A DNA stretch of 64,000 nucleotides from Saccharibacillus sacchari DSM 19268. GTDB taxonomy: Bacteria; Bacillota; Bacilli; Paenibacillales; Paenibacillaceae. A program made the position numbers and the translations under genes. The stretch covers positions 1 through 64,000 of the forward strand of contig NZ_KK073875.1 of NCBI RefSeq assembly GCF_000585395.1, written 5' to 3'. Below the pieces are notes generated by a model. The model searched no databases. It was given only the letters and a program-made list of their open reading frames with translations, and had not been told where the DNA came from. This document shows, piece by piece, positions 1 through 9,446 of this stretch (position 1 is the stretch's first letter; the number at the start of each line of letters is the position of its first letter).

Positions 1-328
1 CCAGTGTGGCCGTTCACCCTCTCAGGTCGGCTACGCATCGTCGCCTTGGTGAGCCGTTACCCCACCAACTAGCTAATGCGCCGCAGGCCCATCTCTCAGT
101 GACAGCTTGCGCCGTCTTTCCTCATCCTCCGATGCCAGAAGATGATGTATTCGGTATTAGCATCCGTTTCCGGAAGTTATCCCAAACTGAAAGGCAGGTT
201 GCCTACGTGTTACTCACCCGTCCGCCGCTAACCTCGGTGAAACAAGTTTCACCTTAGTCCGCTCGACTTGCATGTATTAGGCATGCGGCCAGCGTTCGTC
301 CTGAGCCAGGATCTAACTCTGCATTAAG
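1..328 (-). rRNA. rrs: 16S ribosomal RNA, 5' part, cut by the window edge
   Basis: The reverse complement reads through the classic 5' region of bacterial 16S rRNA: a variant of the 27F site (AGAGTTAGATCCTGGCTCAG) at about 309-328, then the TAATACATGCAAGTCGAGCGG block, GGCGGACGGGTGAGTAACACG and GGCCACACTGG at the window edge. Roughly the first 325 bases of the gene are present; the rest lies left of base 1. Two differences from the usual Firmicutes sequence are visible: GTTAGATC instead of GTTTGATC, and GGCCGCATGCC where GGCGGC(G/A)TGCC is usual. Confidence 0.97.
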
Positions 329-515
329 GTGGCGACCGAAGTGGCCGTTTAATAGAAAGCACGATGTGCTCGTTTAAAACGTTGGCGATTCTTGATTGCT
401 CAAGAATCTTATATTCTCACGATGATCTTCATCATCGCGACTCACTTACTGTTCAGTTTTCAAGGAGCAAACGGTGTTTCTCGTTTCTGCCGTTCAGCGT
501 TTCGCTCGCAGCAGC
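329..515 (-). other. rrn operon leader with boxA-like element and hairpins
   Basis: This is the transcribed leader between the rrn promoters and 16S. It contains a boxA-like antitermination sequence, TGCTCCTTGAAAACTG (minus strand, about 455-470), followed by CAGTAAGTGAGTC as in Bacillus rRNA leaders. Hairpins visible on the minus strand are GATTCTTGA/TCAAGAATC (387-408), CGATGAT/ATCATCG (about 419-436) and a UUCG-capped stem at about 328-345. These probably serve antitermination and RNase III processing. Confidence 0.75.
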
Positions 516-524
516 AACTCTTAT

Positions 525-553
525 ATATTAGCACGTTCGTATTCGTTGGGCAA
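525..553 (-). promoter_or_regulatory. rrn promoter P2 (proximal)
   Basis: On the minus strand TTGCCC (548-553) is separated by exactly 17 bases from TAATAT (525-530). It is the nearer of two tandem promoters for the 16S gene, the usual arrangement for Bacillales rRNA operons. Confidence 0.7.
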
Positions 554-664
554 GTCTTTTTTTGAAATCTATTTTTCAGCTTCGTTTGAAGCTTCCTTTT
601 CGATCTCCTGTTGACTCGCTCACTTGTTCGAACCGCACCGGCGCTCTCTCAAGGCCGTCTACAG

Positions 665-693
665 AATATACCACGCTCAAAGCTGTATAGCAA
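665..693 (-). promoter_or_regulatory. rrn promoter P1 (distal)
   Basis: On the minus strand TTGCTA (688-693), a 17-base spacer and TATATT (665-670) form a good vegetative promoter about 140 bases upstream of P2. A weaker TTGATA/TATACA pair overlaps it slightly further upstream. Confidence 0.65.
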
Positions 694-699
694 GCATTT

Positions 700-897
700 T
701 CTATTTATCAAATTCACCTCGCTAATGTATAAGAATATTTACAAGTGTAAACCTATAATCGTCGCTTCTTAATTTAGGTTATAATAAGAAAAGGATTCAA
801 TTCAACCACATAAGAGCGCCTAGTATAGTAATAATCCAATTTCGCCCAAATTGAAACGCTTTCATTTTAATTCCCCTTGTTATTTCACATTTTGTTC
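700..897. other. AT-rich gap with no gene seen
   Basis: This divergent gap lies between the rrn promoters and the AI-2E permease. It is AT-rich and presumably carries rrn upstream elements and the permease promoter. I see no open frame with a ribosome binding site and no structured RNA in it. Confidence 0.5.
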
Positions 898-910
898 AAA
901 GGAGGCTCTT

Positions 911-2020
911 ATGTTTAAATCCGATCGTTTTATGAGAACCAGTCTACATATCATTTTCGTTTTGATCATTCTATTCCTGCTCACTCAGATTCCAAGTATC
1001 CTCGCACCGCTCAAAGCCGCTTTCAGCTTAATCTTCTTTCCTATTGCAATGTCGCTTTTTCTCTACTACTTATTCAGACCCACGATTCGGAAATTGCACG
1101 ATTGGCATATTAAGCGTCCCTGGTCGATTTTAATGTTGTACGCCGCTGCGGTTGGGGTGTTTGCGGGTTTCGCAATTTGGGTGTGGCCGATCTTGCGCTC
1201 GCAATTTCTCAACTTTAGCGACAACCTTCCCCAACTTGCGCAAAACTTTTCCACCCAGCTACAATTGCTCATGCTTAAAGTTCAGGAGCAAGAAATTTGG
1301 GGCACGCGCATAAACGATATCGACGTGGGAATTGATATTCCGCAGCAATTATCGGGTTACCTTGAAAATGTATTGAATTCAATTAGCAACTCACTGACGA
1401 GCGCATTGTCTACAGTGGCGTGGATCTTCCTTGTGGTTTCTACGGTTCCTATGATTCTTTACTTTATGCTGAAAGACGATCGTAAAGGATACGCCTTCTT
1501 GCTTAAAGCCGCTCCAATGAAAATCCGCCCTACATTCCGCGATATGGCGAAAGACATTGATTCAGCACTAAGCGGATTTATTGTCGGTCGCGTTTTGCTG
1601 GCAGCTTGCGTAGGAGTCTTCGACTTAATCGGTTTCCTCATTGTTGGCGTTCCGTATCCTCTCCTTTTGGTGTTGTTTATCATTTTGACTGACATGATTC
1701 CGTATATCGGCGTATATCTCGGAGCGATTCCTGTTGTAATTGTAGGTTTCATTGATTCTCCGACTTCTGTGATCTGGATTATTGTCGTCATCGTTCTGGG
1801 ACAAATGCTGCGCAATAACTTATTGTCACCGATGATTTACGGCTCTGCGCTGGATATTCATCCTTTGACTACGGTATTTCTTCTTTTAAGCGGCGGTGCG
1901 ATTGGTGGCTTCATTGCCATTTTGATCATTATTCCTTCCTATATGGTTGTAAAAATCGTAGCAGTTCATCTGTACCGATACTATCGGAGTTCAAAGTTAA
2001 CGCGTCCGGATCTTCATTAA
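911..2020 (+). CDS. AI-2E family transporter (PerM-like membrane permease)
   Basis: A 369-residue integral membrane protein of the AI-2E transporter/PerM (formerly UPF0118) family. The start at 911 is chosen because AAAGGAGG at 898-905 lies six bases before it; an upstream in-frame ATG at 851 has no such site. Hydrophobic segments lie near residues 10-30, 35-55, 70-90 and 160-185, with a further cluster of helices from about 225 to the C-terminus. The central soluble part contains the family-typical PQLAQNF-like region, and the VGRVLLA...D(M/L)IPYIG block precedes the C-terminal helices. Members export signals or act as cation antiporters; the substrate here cannot be told from sequence. It stands alone, convergent with odhB across a shared terminator. 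Confidence 0.88.
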   Translation: MFKSDRFMRTSLHIIFVLIILFLLTQIPSILAPLKAAFSLIFFPIAMSLFLYYLFRPTIRKLHDWHIKRPWSILMLYAAAVGVFAGFAIWVWPILRSQFLNFSDNLPQLAQNFSTQLQLLMLKVQEQEIWGTRINDIDVGIDIPQQLSGYLENVLNSISNSLTSALSTVAWIFLVVSTVPMILYFMLKDDRKGYAFLLKAAPMKIRPTFRDMAKDIDSALSGFIVGRVLLAACVGVFDLIGFLIVGVPYPLLLVLFIILTDMIPYIGVYLGAIPVVIVGFIDSPTSVIWIIVVIVLGQMLRNNLLSPMIYGSALDIHPLTTVFLLLSGGAIGGFIAILIIIPSYMVVKIVAVHLYRYYRSSKLTRPDLH

Positions 2021-2060
2021 AAGAGTACGATTCACCTTATCCGGCATGTCTGTACACAAA

Positions 2061-2097
2061 AAGATCCCATTCGACCGCGAGGTTCGAACGGGATCTT
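2061..2097. terminator. Bidirectional terminator between the permease and odhB
   Basis: AAGATCCCATTCGACC and GGTTCGAACGGGATCTT form an imperfect 15-bp stem between two converging genes. Short A/T runs on each side suit termination in both directions. Confidence 0.7.
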
Positions 2098-2129
2098 CTT
2101 TATTGCGCATTTGATTCGAATATCAAGTT

Positions 2130-3437
2130 TTAGCTCTCAATCAACAAGCTTTCCGGATCTTCCAGCAGTTCCTTCACTTTTACAAGGAATCTTACCGCTT
2201 CCGAGCCATCAATGATCCGGTGATCGTAAGAGAGGGCGATATACATCATTGGACGATTCTCCATACGCTCTTCATCTATCGCTACCGGGCGTAGTTGAAT
2301 CTTGTGCATACCGAGAATCCCCACCTGAGGCGCATTTAGGATCGGCGTGGACAGCAGTGAACCGAAGACGCCGCCGTTCGTGATTGTAAAGGTTCCGCCT
2401 TGCAGATCAGACAACGCCAATTGATTATCGCGCGCTTTCGTAGCCAGTCCGGCGATCGATTTCTCGATTTCGGCGAAGCCCAGGCGATCGGCGTTACGAA
2501 CGACCGGAACAACCAGACCTTCTTTGGCCGATACGGCAATGCCGATATCGTAGAATTTCTTGTAAACCACTTCGTCGCCGTCGATCTCCGCATTAACCGC
2601 CGGGAACGCTTTGAGCGCGCCGACGACTGCTTTAGTGAAGAAAGACATGAAACCGAGGTTTACATCGAATTTTTGCTTGAAGTTGTCTTTCCGGCGTTTC
2701 CGTACATCCAGAATCGCTGTCATGTCGACTTCATTAAATGTTGTCAGCATAGCTGCGTTATGCTGAGCTTCAACAAGACGAGTCGCGATCGTCTGACGGC
2801 GACGCGACATGCGTTGGCGTTCAACCGGCTTCAACGGGTCGACCGCCGCCGGTGCTTTCGGCGGTGCTTTTGGCGGAGCAGCCTGGGGCTGCGGCGCCGC
2901 TTGAGGTTGCGAAGTCGGAGCGCCTTCCGCGAACGATTTCACATCGCCGGAGTAGACGCGGCCGATAGGGTCCGCGCTCGGCACGCTGCCCAGTTCGACG
3001 CCGCGTTCGCGCGCGAGCTTGCGCGCAGCCGGCGAAGCTTTGGTTCCGGCGTCGCCGTTTTCCGCAGGAGGCGGGCTGGCCGCCTCGGCAGCTTTCGGGC
3101 TTTCCGGAAGCGAAGCCGACGGAGCCGATGCTTCGGCTGCGGCAGCAGGGCTTTCTTCGCCTTTCGGCGCGGAAGCCGTTCCTGTCGTCGAAGATGCAGC
3201 GTCCCCGGTACGGATGCGGCCGATCACTTCGCCGACCTGAACCGTATCGCCTTCTTGACGCAAACGGGTCTCGATCAAACCGCTGGATTCTGCACTGACT
3301 TCCAGATTGACTTTATCCGTTTCCAGCTCTAGCAGTACGTCGCCTTGTTGAACAGCGTCGCCTTCCGCTACCGTCCAACGCAAAATCGTGCCTTCGGTAA
3401 CGGACTCTCCCATTTCCGGTACTTTAATGTCGCTCAC
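2130..3437 (-). CDS. odhB: Dihydrolipoyllysine succinyltransferase, E2 of 2-oxoglutarate dehydrogenase
   Basis: A 435-residue E2 component that transfers the succinyl group from lipoyl-lysine to CoA in the TCA cycle. Residues 1-75 form a lipoyl domain with the lipoylated lysine at K42 (ETDKVNLEV). An Ala/Pro/Glu-rich hinge follows, then a peripheral subunit-binding domain at about 135-170 ([14 protein letters not shown]), a second Pro/Ala/Gln linker and the catalytic acyltransferase domain from about 205, ending with the active-site HRIIDG motif. The start is GTG, preceded by GGGGAGGTAACGCC. That ribosome binding site overlaps the stop of odhA, and only four bases separate the two genes, so translation is probably coupled. 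Length and domain order are normal for OdhB/SucB. Confidence 0.96.
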   Translation of the reverse strand: MSDIKVPEMGESVTEGTILRWTVAEGDAVQQGDVLLELETDKVNLEVSAESSGLIETRLRQEGDTVQVGEVIGRIRTGDAASSTTGTASAPKGEESPAAAAEASAPSASLPESPKAAEAASPPPAENGDAGTKASPAARKLARERGVELGSVPSADPIGRVYSGDVKSFAEGAPTSQPQAAPQPQAAPPKAPPKAPAAVDPLKPVERQRMSRRRQTIATRLVEAQHNAAMLTTFNEVDMTAILDVRKRRKDNFKQKFDVNLGFMSFFTKAVVGALKAFPAVNAEIDGDEVVYKKFYDIGIAVSAKEGLVVPVVRNADRLGFAEIEKSIAGLATKARDNQLALSDLQGGTFTITNGGVFGSLLSTPILNAPQVGILGMHKIQLRPVAIDEERMENRPMMYIALSYDHRIIDGSEAVRFLVKVKELLEDPESLLIES

Positions 3438-3441
3438 GGCG

Positions 3442-6324
3442 TTACCTCCCCAAACTCATTTGATTTTTTTTCGACGTATTCTGATTCTGGCCAAGGGCCG
3501 TCTGAATGATCTTCTGCTGCTCAAAAGTATGGATGTGTTGGTAACCGCTCGCCGGGCTGGAACGCTCCGGTCTGCCCGTGTAGCTCACTTCAACGCCCTT
3601 TGGTGCCACAGACCGAATGTTCGGGTCGATGTAGCGCCAAGCGCCCATGTTATGCGGTTCCTCTTGGACCCAATAAATCTCTTCGAGATTGTTGAATCGT
3701 TCGAGGAAGTCCGACACTTCGCGCGCAGGGAACGGATAGAGCTGTTCGATTCTTAAAATATGCAGCCAGCTCCAGTCGGCTTCGGTATCTTTTTCGATCG
3801 CGTCTTCCAACTCGACCGCGATCTTGCCGCTGCACATCAGCACGCGAGTGACACGATCCGGAGCGTCGCCCAGTCCCGCTTGTTCGATGGTCGATTTGAA
3901 GCTTCCGTCCGTAAAGTCGGAAGCCGATGAAGCCACGCGCGGATTGCGGATCAAGCTCTTCGGCGACATCACCACAAGCGGCTTGGCATCCTCGCGGGTC
4001 GTCATCGCGGCTTGTCTGCGCAGCAAGTGGAAATACTGCGCCGCGCTGGTCAAGCTTACGACCGTACAGTTGTTTTCTCCGGCCAACTGAAGGTAACGCT
4101 CCAATCTTGCACTGGAGTGCTCCGGTCCCTGACCTTCGTAACCGTGCGGCAGCAACATGATCAGACTCGACTTTTGCGCCCACTTGGAACGTCCCGGCAT
4201 AACGAACTGGTCAAGAAGAACCTGACCGGCATTCGCGAAATCGCCGTACTGCGCTTCCCAAATGACCATCGTTTGCGGCGAGTAGACGTTATAACCGTAC
4301 TCGAAGCCGATGACCGAAGCTTCAGACAGCGGACTGTTGTGAATGGCGAACGAAGCGTTGGCTTCAGGCAACTCATGCAGAGGGCAGTAAGTCTCTCCCG
4401 TTTGCGAATCGTGCAGAACCAAGTTGCGATGCGCGAAGGTCGCGCGTTCGACGTCCTGGCCGCTGATGCGGATCGGCGTTCCGTCCGACAGGATCGTGGC
4501 GAAAGCAAGCGTCTCCGCTTGGCCCCAGTCCACTTTTTCCCCGTCGTCAAAAGCATTGGAACGACGTTGCAGGATACGCTCCAGCTTCGGATACACGTTG
4601 AACGTCTCCGGGCGTTTGAGCAGATTTTCGTTGATTGAACGAAGCTTATCCAGCTCAACCGAAGTTTTCACGGATTCCAAAGGGGTTTCATCAATGCTGG
4701 AAGCAAACGGGAACGGATGGCTCGCGCCCTGCTTGCCGTTTTTCATCTGTTCATACTCTTCCTTGAAAACAGCCACGATCTTTTCGCGAAGCTCTTCGAG
4801 GCCTCGCTCGCCAATCAAACCGCTTTTATGCAATTTTTTAGAAAAAATAGTCGCGGCGGTATCATGAGCTCTGACTTTTTTGTAAATGAGCGGTTGAGTC
4901 GTTTCCGGATCATCCGTCTCGTTATGACCGTAACGGCGATAACCGATCAGATCGATAACGAAGTCTTTTTTAAACGTCATGCGATACTCGCAGGCCAAAC
5001 GGACGGCGGCAATGCAGGCTTCCGGATCGTCGGCATTAACGTGAACGATCGGAATCTCATAGCCTTTCGCCAAGTCGCTTGCGTAATGCGTGGAACGGGA
5101 ATCGCCGCTTTCGGTGGTAAAACCAAGCCGGTTGTTGGCAATGATATGTACCGTTCCTCCGTTTTGATAGCCCGGAAGCTGATTGAAGTTGAGCGTCTCC
5201 GCCACAACCCCTTCACCGGGGAAAGCCGCGTCGCCGTGGACAAGAATCGATGCCGCGCTATTCGTGTTCTGCTTCGGATAGCCGGGCTGACTGCGGTCTT
5301 CCTGCGCCGCGCGCGCAAAGCCTTCGACAACCGGATCGACGTATTCCAAGTGACTCGGGTTGTTCGCAAGCGTAAGCCGCGTTTTGCCTTCCTCGCCGAT
5401 CGCTCGTTTTTCGCCCAAGTGATACTTCACGTCGCCGGTCCAGCCGAAGTTGATCCCCATGGAGCCTTCGGAAGGCATCAGGTCTTTATTCGGCGCATGG
5501 TGGAACTCGGAGAAAATTCGACCGTAAGGCTTGCCGAGCACGTGTGCCAGCACGTTCAGACGTCCGCGGTGGGCCATGCCCATCAAAACGTGTTCCGCGC
5601 CCGCTTTGGAAAATCCGCGTACAAGTTCATCCATTACGGGTACAAGCATATCGATCCCTTCAATGGAGAAACGCTTTTGCCCGACGAATGTACGATGCAG
5701 GAATTCCTCGAATTGCTCGACCTGCACGAGGCGTTCCAGCAGTGCCTTACGTTCTTCAGGCGTCAGTCCGCCGTTAGCCGTTTGCAGTTCGGCACGTTGA
5801 TTCAGCCAATCTCGTTCTTTTTCGTCATGCACATGCGAAAATTCATAGGCAGTCGTTCCGGTATACACTTCCCGCAACCTGCGAATCGCATCCAATCCGG
5901 TTACGACGCCTTCCGGCGCTTCTTCCCAAATCAACGATGCCGGAAGCGATGCCAGATCCTGTTCCGACAAACCGACTTCTTTCGGCTCCAGGAACGACAC
6001 CTGAGGTTGTTCATCCAATCCGATCGGATCGATGTCGGCGGCCAAATGCCCGTAGGTACGAATGTTCCATACCAGCTTGCTTGCTGCAACCGCTTTCTTT
6101 AATGATTGCGAATCAAGGGCCGTTCCTTCCGATTCAAAAGAAGCCGGGACATTCGAAGCGCGATACTGCGGCGGCGCGCCGAAGCGTTCGAATAGTTCCC
6201 GATAGGAAGCTTCTACCGATGCAGGGTCCTCCTGATATCGCTCATATTGCTCCTGTACGTATCCTAGGTTCGGACCGTAATACTTTTCCCATGGCTCATG
6301 CGTGCTCGAAATTTGTTTCGTCAT
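3442..6324 (-). CDS. odhA: 2-oxoglutarate dehydrogenase E1 component
   Basis: A 960-residue thiamine-diphosphate decarboxylase that feeds OdhB. The TPP-binding region shows [16 protein letters not shown] near residue 375 and the preceding [16 protein letters not shown]. The N-terminal Trp/Tyr-rich segment ([18 protein letters not shown]) is typical of the OdhA/SucA family. The ATG at 6324 is preferred over an in-frame GTG at 6333, because GGAGG lies nine bases before it while the GTG would sit inside the binding site. It forms a two-gene operon with odhB. The third component, dihydrolipoamide dehydrogenase, is not in the window. A promoter and a possible CcpA site lie upstream. Confidence 0.96.
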   Translation of the reverse strand: MTKQISSTHEPWEKYYGPNLGYVQEQYERYQEDPASVEASYRELFERFGAPPQYRASNVPASFESEGTALDSQSLKKAVAASKLVWNIRTYGHLAADIDPIGLDEQPQVSFLEPKEVGLSEQDLASLPASLIWEEAPEGVVTGLDAIRRLREVYTGTTAYEFSHVHDEKERDWLNQRAELQTANGGLTPEERKALLERLVQVEQFEEFLHRTFVGQKRFSIEGIDMLVPVMDELVRGFSKAGAEHVLMGMAHRGRLNVLAHVLGKPYGRIFSEFHHAPNKDLMPSEGSMGINFGWTGDVKYHLGEKRAIGEEGKTRLTLANNPSHLEYVDPVVEGFARAAQEDRSQPGYPKQNTNSAASILVHGDAAFPGEGVVAETLNFNQLPGYQNGGTVHIIANNRLGFTTESGDSRSTHYASDLAKGYEIPIVHVNADDPEACIAAVRLACEYRMTFKKDFVIDLIGYRRYGHNETDDPETTQPLIYKKVRAHDTAATIFSKKLHKSGLIGERGLEELREKIVAVFKEEYEQMKNGKQGASHPFPFASSIDETPLESVKTSVELDKLRSINENLLKRPETFNVYPKLERILQRRSNAFDDGEKVDWGQAETLAFATILSDGTPIRISGQDVERATFAHRNLVLHDSQTGETYCPLHELPEANASFAIHNSPLSEASVIGFEYGYNVYSPQTMVIWEAQYGDFANAGQVLLDQFVMPGRSKWAQKSSLIMLLPHGYEGQGPEHSSARLERYLQLAGENNCTVVSLTSAAQYFHLLRRQAAMTTREDAKPLVVMSPKSLIRNPRVASSASDFTDGSFKSTIEQAGLGDAPDRVTRVLMCSGKIAVELEDAIEKDTEADWSWLHILRIEQLYPFPAREVSDFLERFNNLEEIYWVQEEPHNMGAWRYIDPNIRSVAPKGVEVSYTGRPERSSPASGYQHIHTFEQQKIIQTALGQNQNTSKKNQMSLGR

Positions 6325-6392
6325 CGCTGCCACCCTCCGTCTTGTGTTTGCAAAAGCCGATTCCAGTTGAGTAGTTTTTTACAAATTGGTGA

Positions 6393-6407
6393 ACAAAGCG
6401 TTTACTT
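6393..6407 (-). promoter_or_regulatory. Possible CcpA (cre) site at the odhA transcription start
   Basis: AAGTAAACGCTTTGT on the minus strand matches the cre consensus WTGNAANCGNWNNCW except at two positions. It lies just downstream of the odhA -10 box, where binding would block initiation. Catabolite repression of TCA-cycle genes is known in Bacillales; this site is an inference. Confidence 0.3.
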
Positions 6408-6411
6408 CTCG

Positions 6412-6440
6412 ATTGTACCCCTTTTTGCTAGCGAGTTCAA
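6412..6440 (-). promoter_or_regulatory. odhAB promoter
   Basis: TTGAAC (6435-6440), a 17-base spacer and TACAAT (6412-6417) on the minus strand, about 90 bases before the odhA start. Confidence 0.65.
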
Positions 6441-6591
6441 TTTATTCGGCACGTTACTTGCTAAATTTTTAACTGACCTTACAGCCACGTGTAAGCGTTC
6501 GCTTTTTCCAGTTGGATCGACGCTTCGGTCACTCATGAAACCGCCGGGTCAATTCCTTGTTTTTACAATTCGAAAAGAAGTTCGCGCTGCT

Positions 6592-7464
6592 TTATTTCTT
6601 CGTCTTCGGGTTTTTGCTTTTTTTGAAGTTTCCGGCCTCGTTATCCCGCTCATCGTAAAGTTCAGGCAGAAGGTCTTGCAATTCGGGAACGGGAGGCGGA
6701 AATTCAAGATCAAGCTTTTCCAAAGTATCCACCGCAATACGAAGCACAGCCAGATCGCGCATCGCTCGATCGTCGGCAGGCACGACGTGCCACGGAAGAT
6801 CGGAGCTCGCGCATTCGGTCAAAACATCTTCGTAGCAGGCCTGATATTTGTCCCAATGCTTGCGTTCCGCCAGATCGCTGGGATCGAACTTCCAATTTTT
6901 GTCCGGATTTTCGATGCGGGCAATCAACTTATCCAGTTGGAAGCTTTTCGAAATATGCAAAAAGATTTTAACGACGACGATCCCGTTCTCCCTAAGCATG
7001 TTCTCGAAATCGTTAATTTGCGCGAAACGCTTCTTGGCTTTCTTATCCTCGATGGTACCGTGAACGCGAGTAATCAGTACATCTTCATAGTAGGAACGAT
7101 TGAATGCCGCAATATAGCCGCGTGCCGGGACATGCCGATGCGCACGCCAAAGATAATCATGCTCCGTTTCTTCGTCTGTCGGCGCTTTGAAGCTATGCGT
7201 AAGCACGCCTTGCGGATTCACTTCGGAGAAGACGTGGTTGATCGTTCCGTCTTTTCCGCTGCAATCCATCCCTTGAAAAACAAAAAGCACCGCATGGCTC
7301 CGGGAAGCGAACAGTTTTTCTTGCAGGTGTTCCAATTTGCGATTCAGTTTCTTCTTTTTGCGAGCAATTTCGGGCGCATCAGGTCGGTCTTCCGCAGGAT
7401 AATCGGTAGCGATCTGATCCAGGCTAACCTTTTCTCCGGTGCATAGCTGCGTCTTTGTTTTCAT
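6592..7464 (-). CDS. Polyphosphate kinase 2 family protein (PPK2)
   Basis: A 290-residue single-domain PPK2-type P-loop kinase, which moves phosphate between polyphosphate and nucleotides. The Walker A-like motif GMDCSGKDG is at residues 65-73 and the Walker B region FNRSYYEDVL at 121-130. A charged lid region (HRHVPARGYI) precedes it. Length and single-domain form suit the short PPK2 classes; the short N-terminal extension resembles class III enzymes, which phosphorylate AMP or ADP, but class cannot be fixed by eye. The start ATG follows AAGGAGTGA by about 11 bases. It is upstream of odhA on the same strand but separated by 267 bases with its own promoter, so probably not in that operon. Confidence 0.9.
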   Translation of the reverse strand: MKTKTQLCTGEKVSLDQIATDYPAEDRPDAPEIARKKKKLNRKLEHLQEKLFASRSHAVLFVFQGMDCSGKDGTINHVFSEVNPQGVLTHSFKAPTDEETEHDYLWRAHRHVPARGYIAAFNRSYYEDVLITRVHGTIEDKKAKKRFAQINDFENMLRENGIVVVKIFLHISKSFQLDKLIARIENPDKNWKFDPSDLAERKHWDKYQACYEDVLTECASSDLPWHVVPADDRAMRDLAVLRIAVDTLEKLDLEFPPPVPELQDLLPELYDERDNEAGNFKKSKNPKTKK

Positions 7465-7673
7465 TGGTTTACGTCACTCCTTCGCATTATCAATACCCGT
7501 TTTCAGGCATTTTGCCGCCATGTTTGCAAACAAAGACGCGAAGAAAACAAAAAGAGTATCGGATTTTCAAGGTGTCGTTTCAAAAAAAAGCCCCGTGGTA
7601 ATAATTGCTCAGACCGTGATTAAAGAATATACAAAAAGTGGAAAACAAAAATTATAGAGAAGGAGGTCCGGTC

Positions 7674-7994
7674 ATGTTTTTAAAACGAAATTGCCTCTGT
7701 GGTTCTTGCTTCCAGACTTTTGAATGTACCGGAGCCTTCAGCCCCGACAGCGATCGCTATATCAAAGGTGCTGTAGCGTGGATGAAGATCGTCGCCCGAG
7801 AGCCGGGACGCTTGCTGATGGAAGGTCATACTTTATGCACGTATTGTTCGAACCCGCATCAATTTCTGGTCGAATACGATTGCGTAAAAGATCAATATAA
7901 TGAAGCTTCCGATTTGAGTCCGAGTCAGCCGTTCATCCCCCGCTCTTCTGAAAGAACTCAATCAGGGCGTCCAAGCCCTTCATTCGGATTTTGA
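7674..7994 (+). CDS. Small zinc-ribbon-like protein of unknown function
   Basis: A 106-residue protein that I do not recognise. The start at 7674 is fixed by AGAAGGAGGTCC just upstream. It carries two Cys-x2-Cys knuckles, CLCGSC near residue 7 and CTYC near residue 57, with an extra Cys between (FEC), which suggests a structural zinc site. The C-terminal 25 residues are Ser/Pro/Arg-rich and probably disordered. It has no signal peptide or membrane segment, stands alone, and is divergent from the PPK2 gene. A hairpin ending in a T-run follows it at 8034-8062. Confidence 0.7.
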   Translation: MFLKRNCLCGSCFQTFECTGAFSPDSDRYIKGAVAWMKIVAREPGRLLMEGHTLCTYCSNPHQFLVEYDCVKDQYNEASDLSPSQPFIPRSSERTQSGRPSPSFGF

Positions 7995-8033
7995 CGGATG
8001 CGCGCAACTCCAAGCCAATAAATACGGGCAAGT

Positions 8034-8062
8034 AAAAAAACGGACTCCTCGTTCGTTTTTTT
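8034..8062 (+). terminator. Terminator after the zinc-ribbon-like gene
   Basis: AAAAAAACG pairs with CGTTTTTTT across an 11-base loop, and the descending arm supplies the T-run. It lies 40 bases after the stop. Confidence 0.55.
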
Positions 8063-8072
8063 ATTGAATCGT

Positions 8073-8101
8073 TTGCATATTTATTCTATTCGTTGTATAT
8101 T
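8073..8101 (+). promoter_or_regulatory. carA promoter with an ARG-box-like overlap
   Basis: TTGCAT (8073-8078), a 17-base spacer and TATATT (8096-8101) lie about 100 bases before carA. The reverse complement over the -35 and spacer, CGAATAGAATAAATATGCAA, has the GAATA-rich look of an ArgR (AhrC) operator. The promoter is fairly clear; the operator is speculative. Confidence 0.5.
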
Positions 8102-8205
8102 TAATTAAACAAAATTTGAAGAGCCTCATGCCTGCCTGACACTTGTCAATAACGGCGAAAGGGCCTTACGCATACAAGCAAGCGCAGCCCAGGGAGGGAA
8201 CGACG

Positions 8206-9432
8206 ATGAAAGCCAGATTACTATTGGAAGACGGGACATTATTCACAGGAATTTCATTCGGCAGCGATAAACAGATGACCGGTGAAGTGGTCTTTAATAC
8301 AGGGATTACAGGTTACCAGGAGGTCTTATCCGACCCTTCTTATTGCGGGCAAATCGTGACGATGACTCAACCGCTAATCGGGAACTATGGAATTAACCGC
8401 GAGGACTTCGAAGCGATTCGCCCTTGGATTCACGGATTCGTGGTGCGTCGTCACGAGACAGCACCCAGTAACTGGCGTTCCGAATACGACCTCGGTACAT
8501 TATTGAAGGAATACGATATTCCGGGCATTGCTGATATCGATACGCGGATGTTGACTCGCCGTCTGCGTAACCAAGGTACATTGCGAGGTCTGATTACAAC
8601 GGGATCGGCCAGCACGGAAGAACTGTTGGAGCAATTGAATGCTGCATCAGCGCTGCGTGATCAGGTGAACCAAGTATCCACGCCGCGCGCCTATCGCGTG
8701 CCGGGCACCAAACAACGCGTCGTGGTCATCGATTACGGCAGCAAAGCGGGCATTGTGCGCGAATTGGGCGATCGGGGTTGCGATGTGATCGTTGTCCCTC
8801 ATACATCGAGCGCGGCGGAAATTAACCGTTACAACCCGGACGGGGTGCTTCTGTCGAACGGCCCCGGAGATCCAAAAGACGTGCCGCAAGCCATTAATAC
8901 CGTTCGCGAACTGATCGGTCAACTTCCGCTATTCGGCATTTGCTTGGGTCATCAGTTATTCGCTCTGGCTTCGGGCGCGGATACGACGAAGCTTAAATTC
9001 GGGCATCGCGGCTCTAACCACCCGGTCAAGGAAGTCGCTTCTGGACGTTGCCTGATCACCTCGCAAAACCATAGCTATTCGGTATTGGAAACGACTTTGG
9101 ATAATACGGATCTTGAAATTACGCATGTCAATAACAATGACGGAAGCGTAGAAGGACTTAAACATAAGAGCGCTCCCGCCTTTTCCGTACAGTTCCATCC
9201 GGAAGCCGCACCGGGGCCTATGGACAGCAATCGCTTATTTGACGAGTTTTTACAAATGATTGACGAGTTCAAAGCAAGTCGTGCGCCATTCGTCTCCTCG
9301 ACGACGAAGTCGCGAACAGCCGCTGCCGTGGCAGGTGCAAGCACGGTCGCTTCCCATCAACAGATAAAAACCAAAGAAGCGGACGTCGCGACTCCCCCTA
9401 TGGAGAAAGTGCTTGCTCCGTCCGCCTTTTAA
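8206..9432 (+). CDS. carA: Carbamoyl-phosphate synthase small subunit (glutaminase)
   Basis: A 408-residue glutamine amidotransferase subunit, which releases ammonia from glutamine for the CarB large subunit in arginine and pyrimidine synthesis. The N-terminal small-subunit domain begins ARLLLEDGTLFTG and includes GYQEVLSDPSY. The class I glutaminase domain carries the nucleophile C246 in GICLGHQ and the His/Glu pair in VQFHPEA. The start at 8206 follows AGGGAGGGAA. Two things are odd. About 50 extra residues rich in Ala, Ser and Thr follow the normal C-terminus (from about residue 356). And carB does not follow: the stop is 14 bases from the converging stop of rsgA. Confidence 0.94.
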   Translation: MKARLLLEDGTLFTGISFGSDKQMTGEVVFNTGITGYQEVLSDPSYCGQIVTMTQPLIGNYGINREDFEAIRPWIHGFVVRRHETAPSNWRSEYDLGTLLKEYDIPGIADIDTRMLTRRLRNQGTLRGLITTGSASTEELLEQLNAASALRDQVNQVSTPRAYRVPGTKQRVVVIDYGSKAGIVRELGDRGCDVIVVPHTSSAAEINRYNPDGVLLSNGPGDPKDVPQAINTVRELIGQLPLFGICLGHQLFALASGADTTKLKFGHRGSNHPVKEVASGRCLITSQNHSYSVLETTLDNTDLEITHVNNNDGSVEGLKHKSAPAFSVQFHPEAAPGPMDSNRLFDEFLQMIDEFKASRAPFVSSTTKSRTAAAVAGASTVASHQQIKTKEADVATPPMEKVLAPSAF

Positions 9433-9446
9433 ATCAAGATTCTGAA

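Noticed and set aside
6-257. A short plus-strand open frame within the 16S rRNA gene
   Set aside because: It lies wholly in conserved rRNA sequence and is not a gene.
4717-6102. A 461-codon plus-strand frame opposite odhA
   Set aside because: Antisense shadow of odhA without a start signal or similarity to a family.
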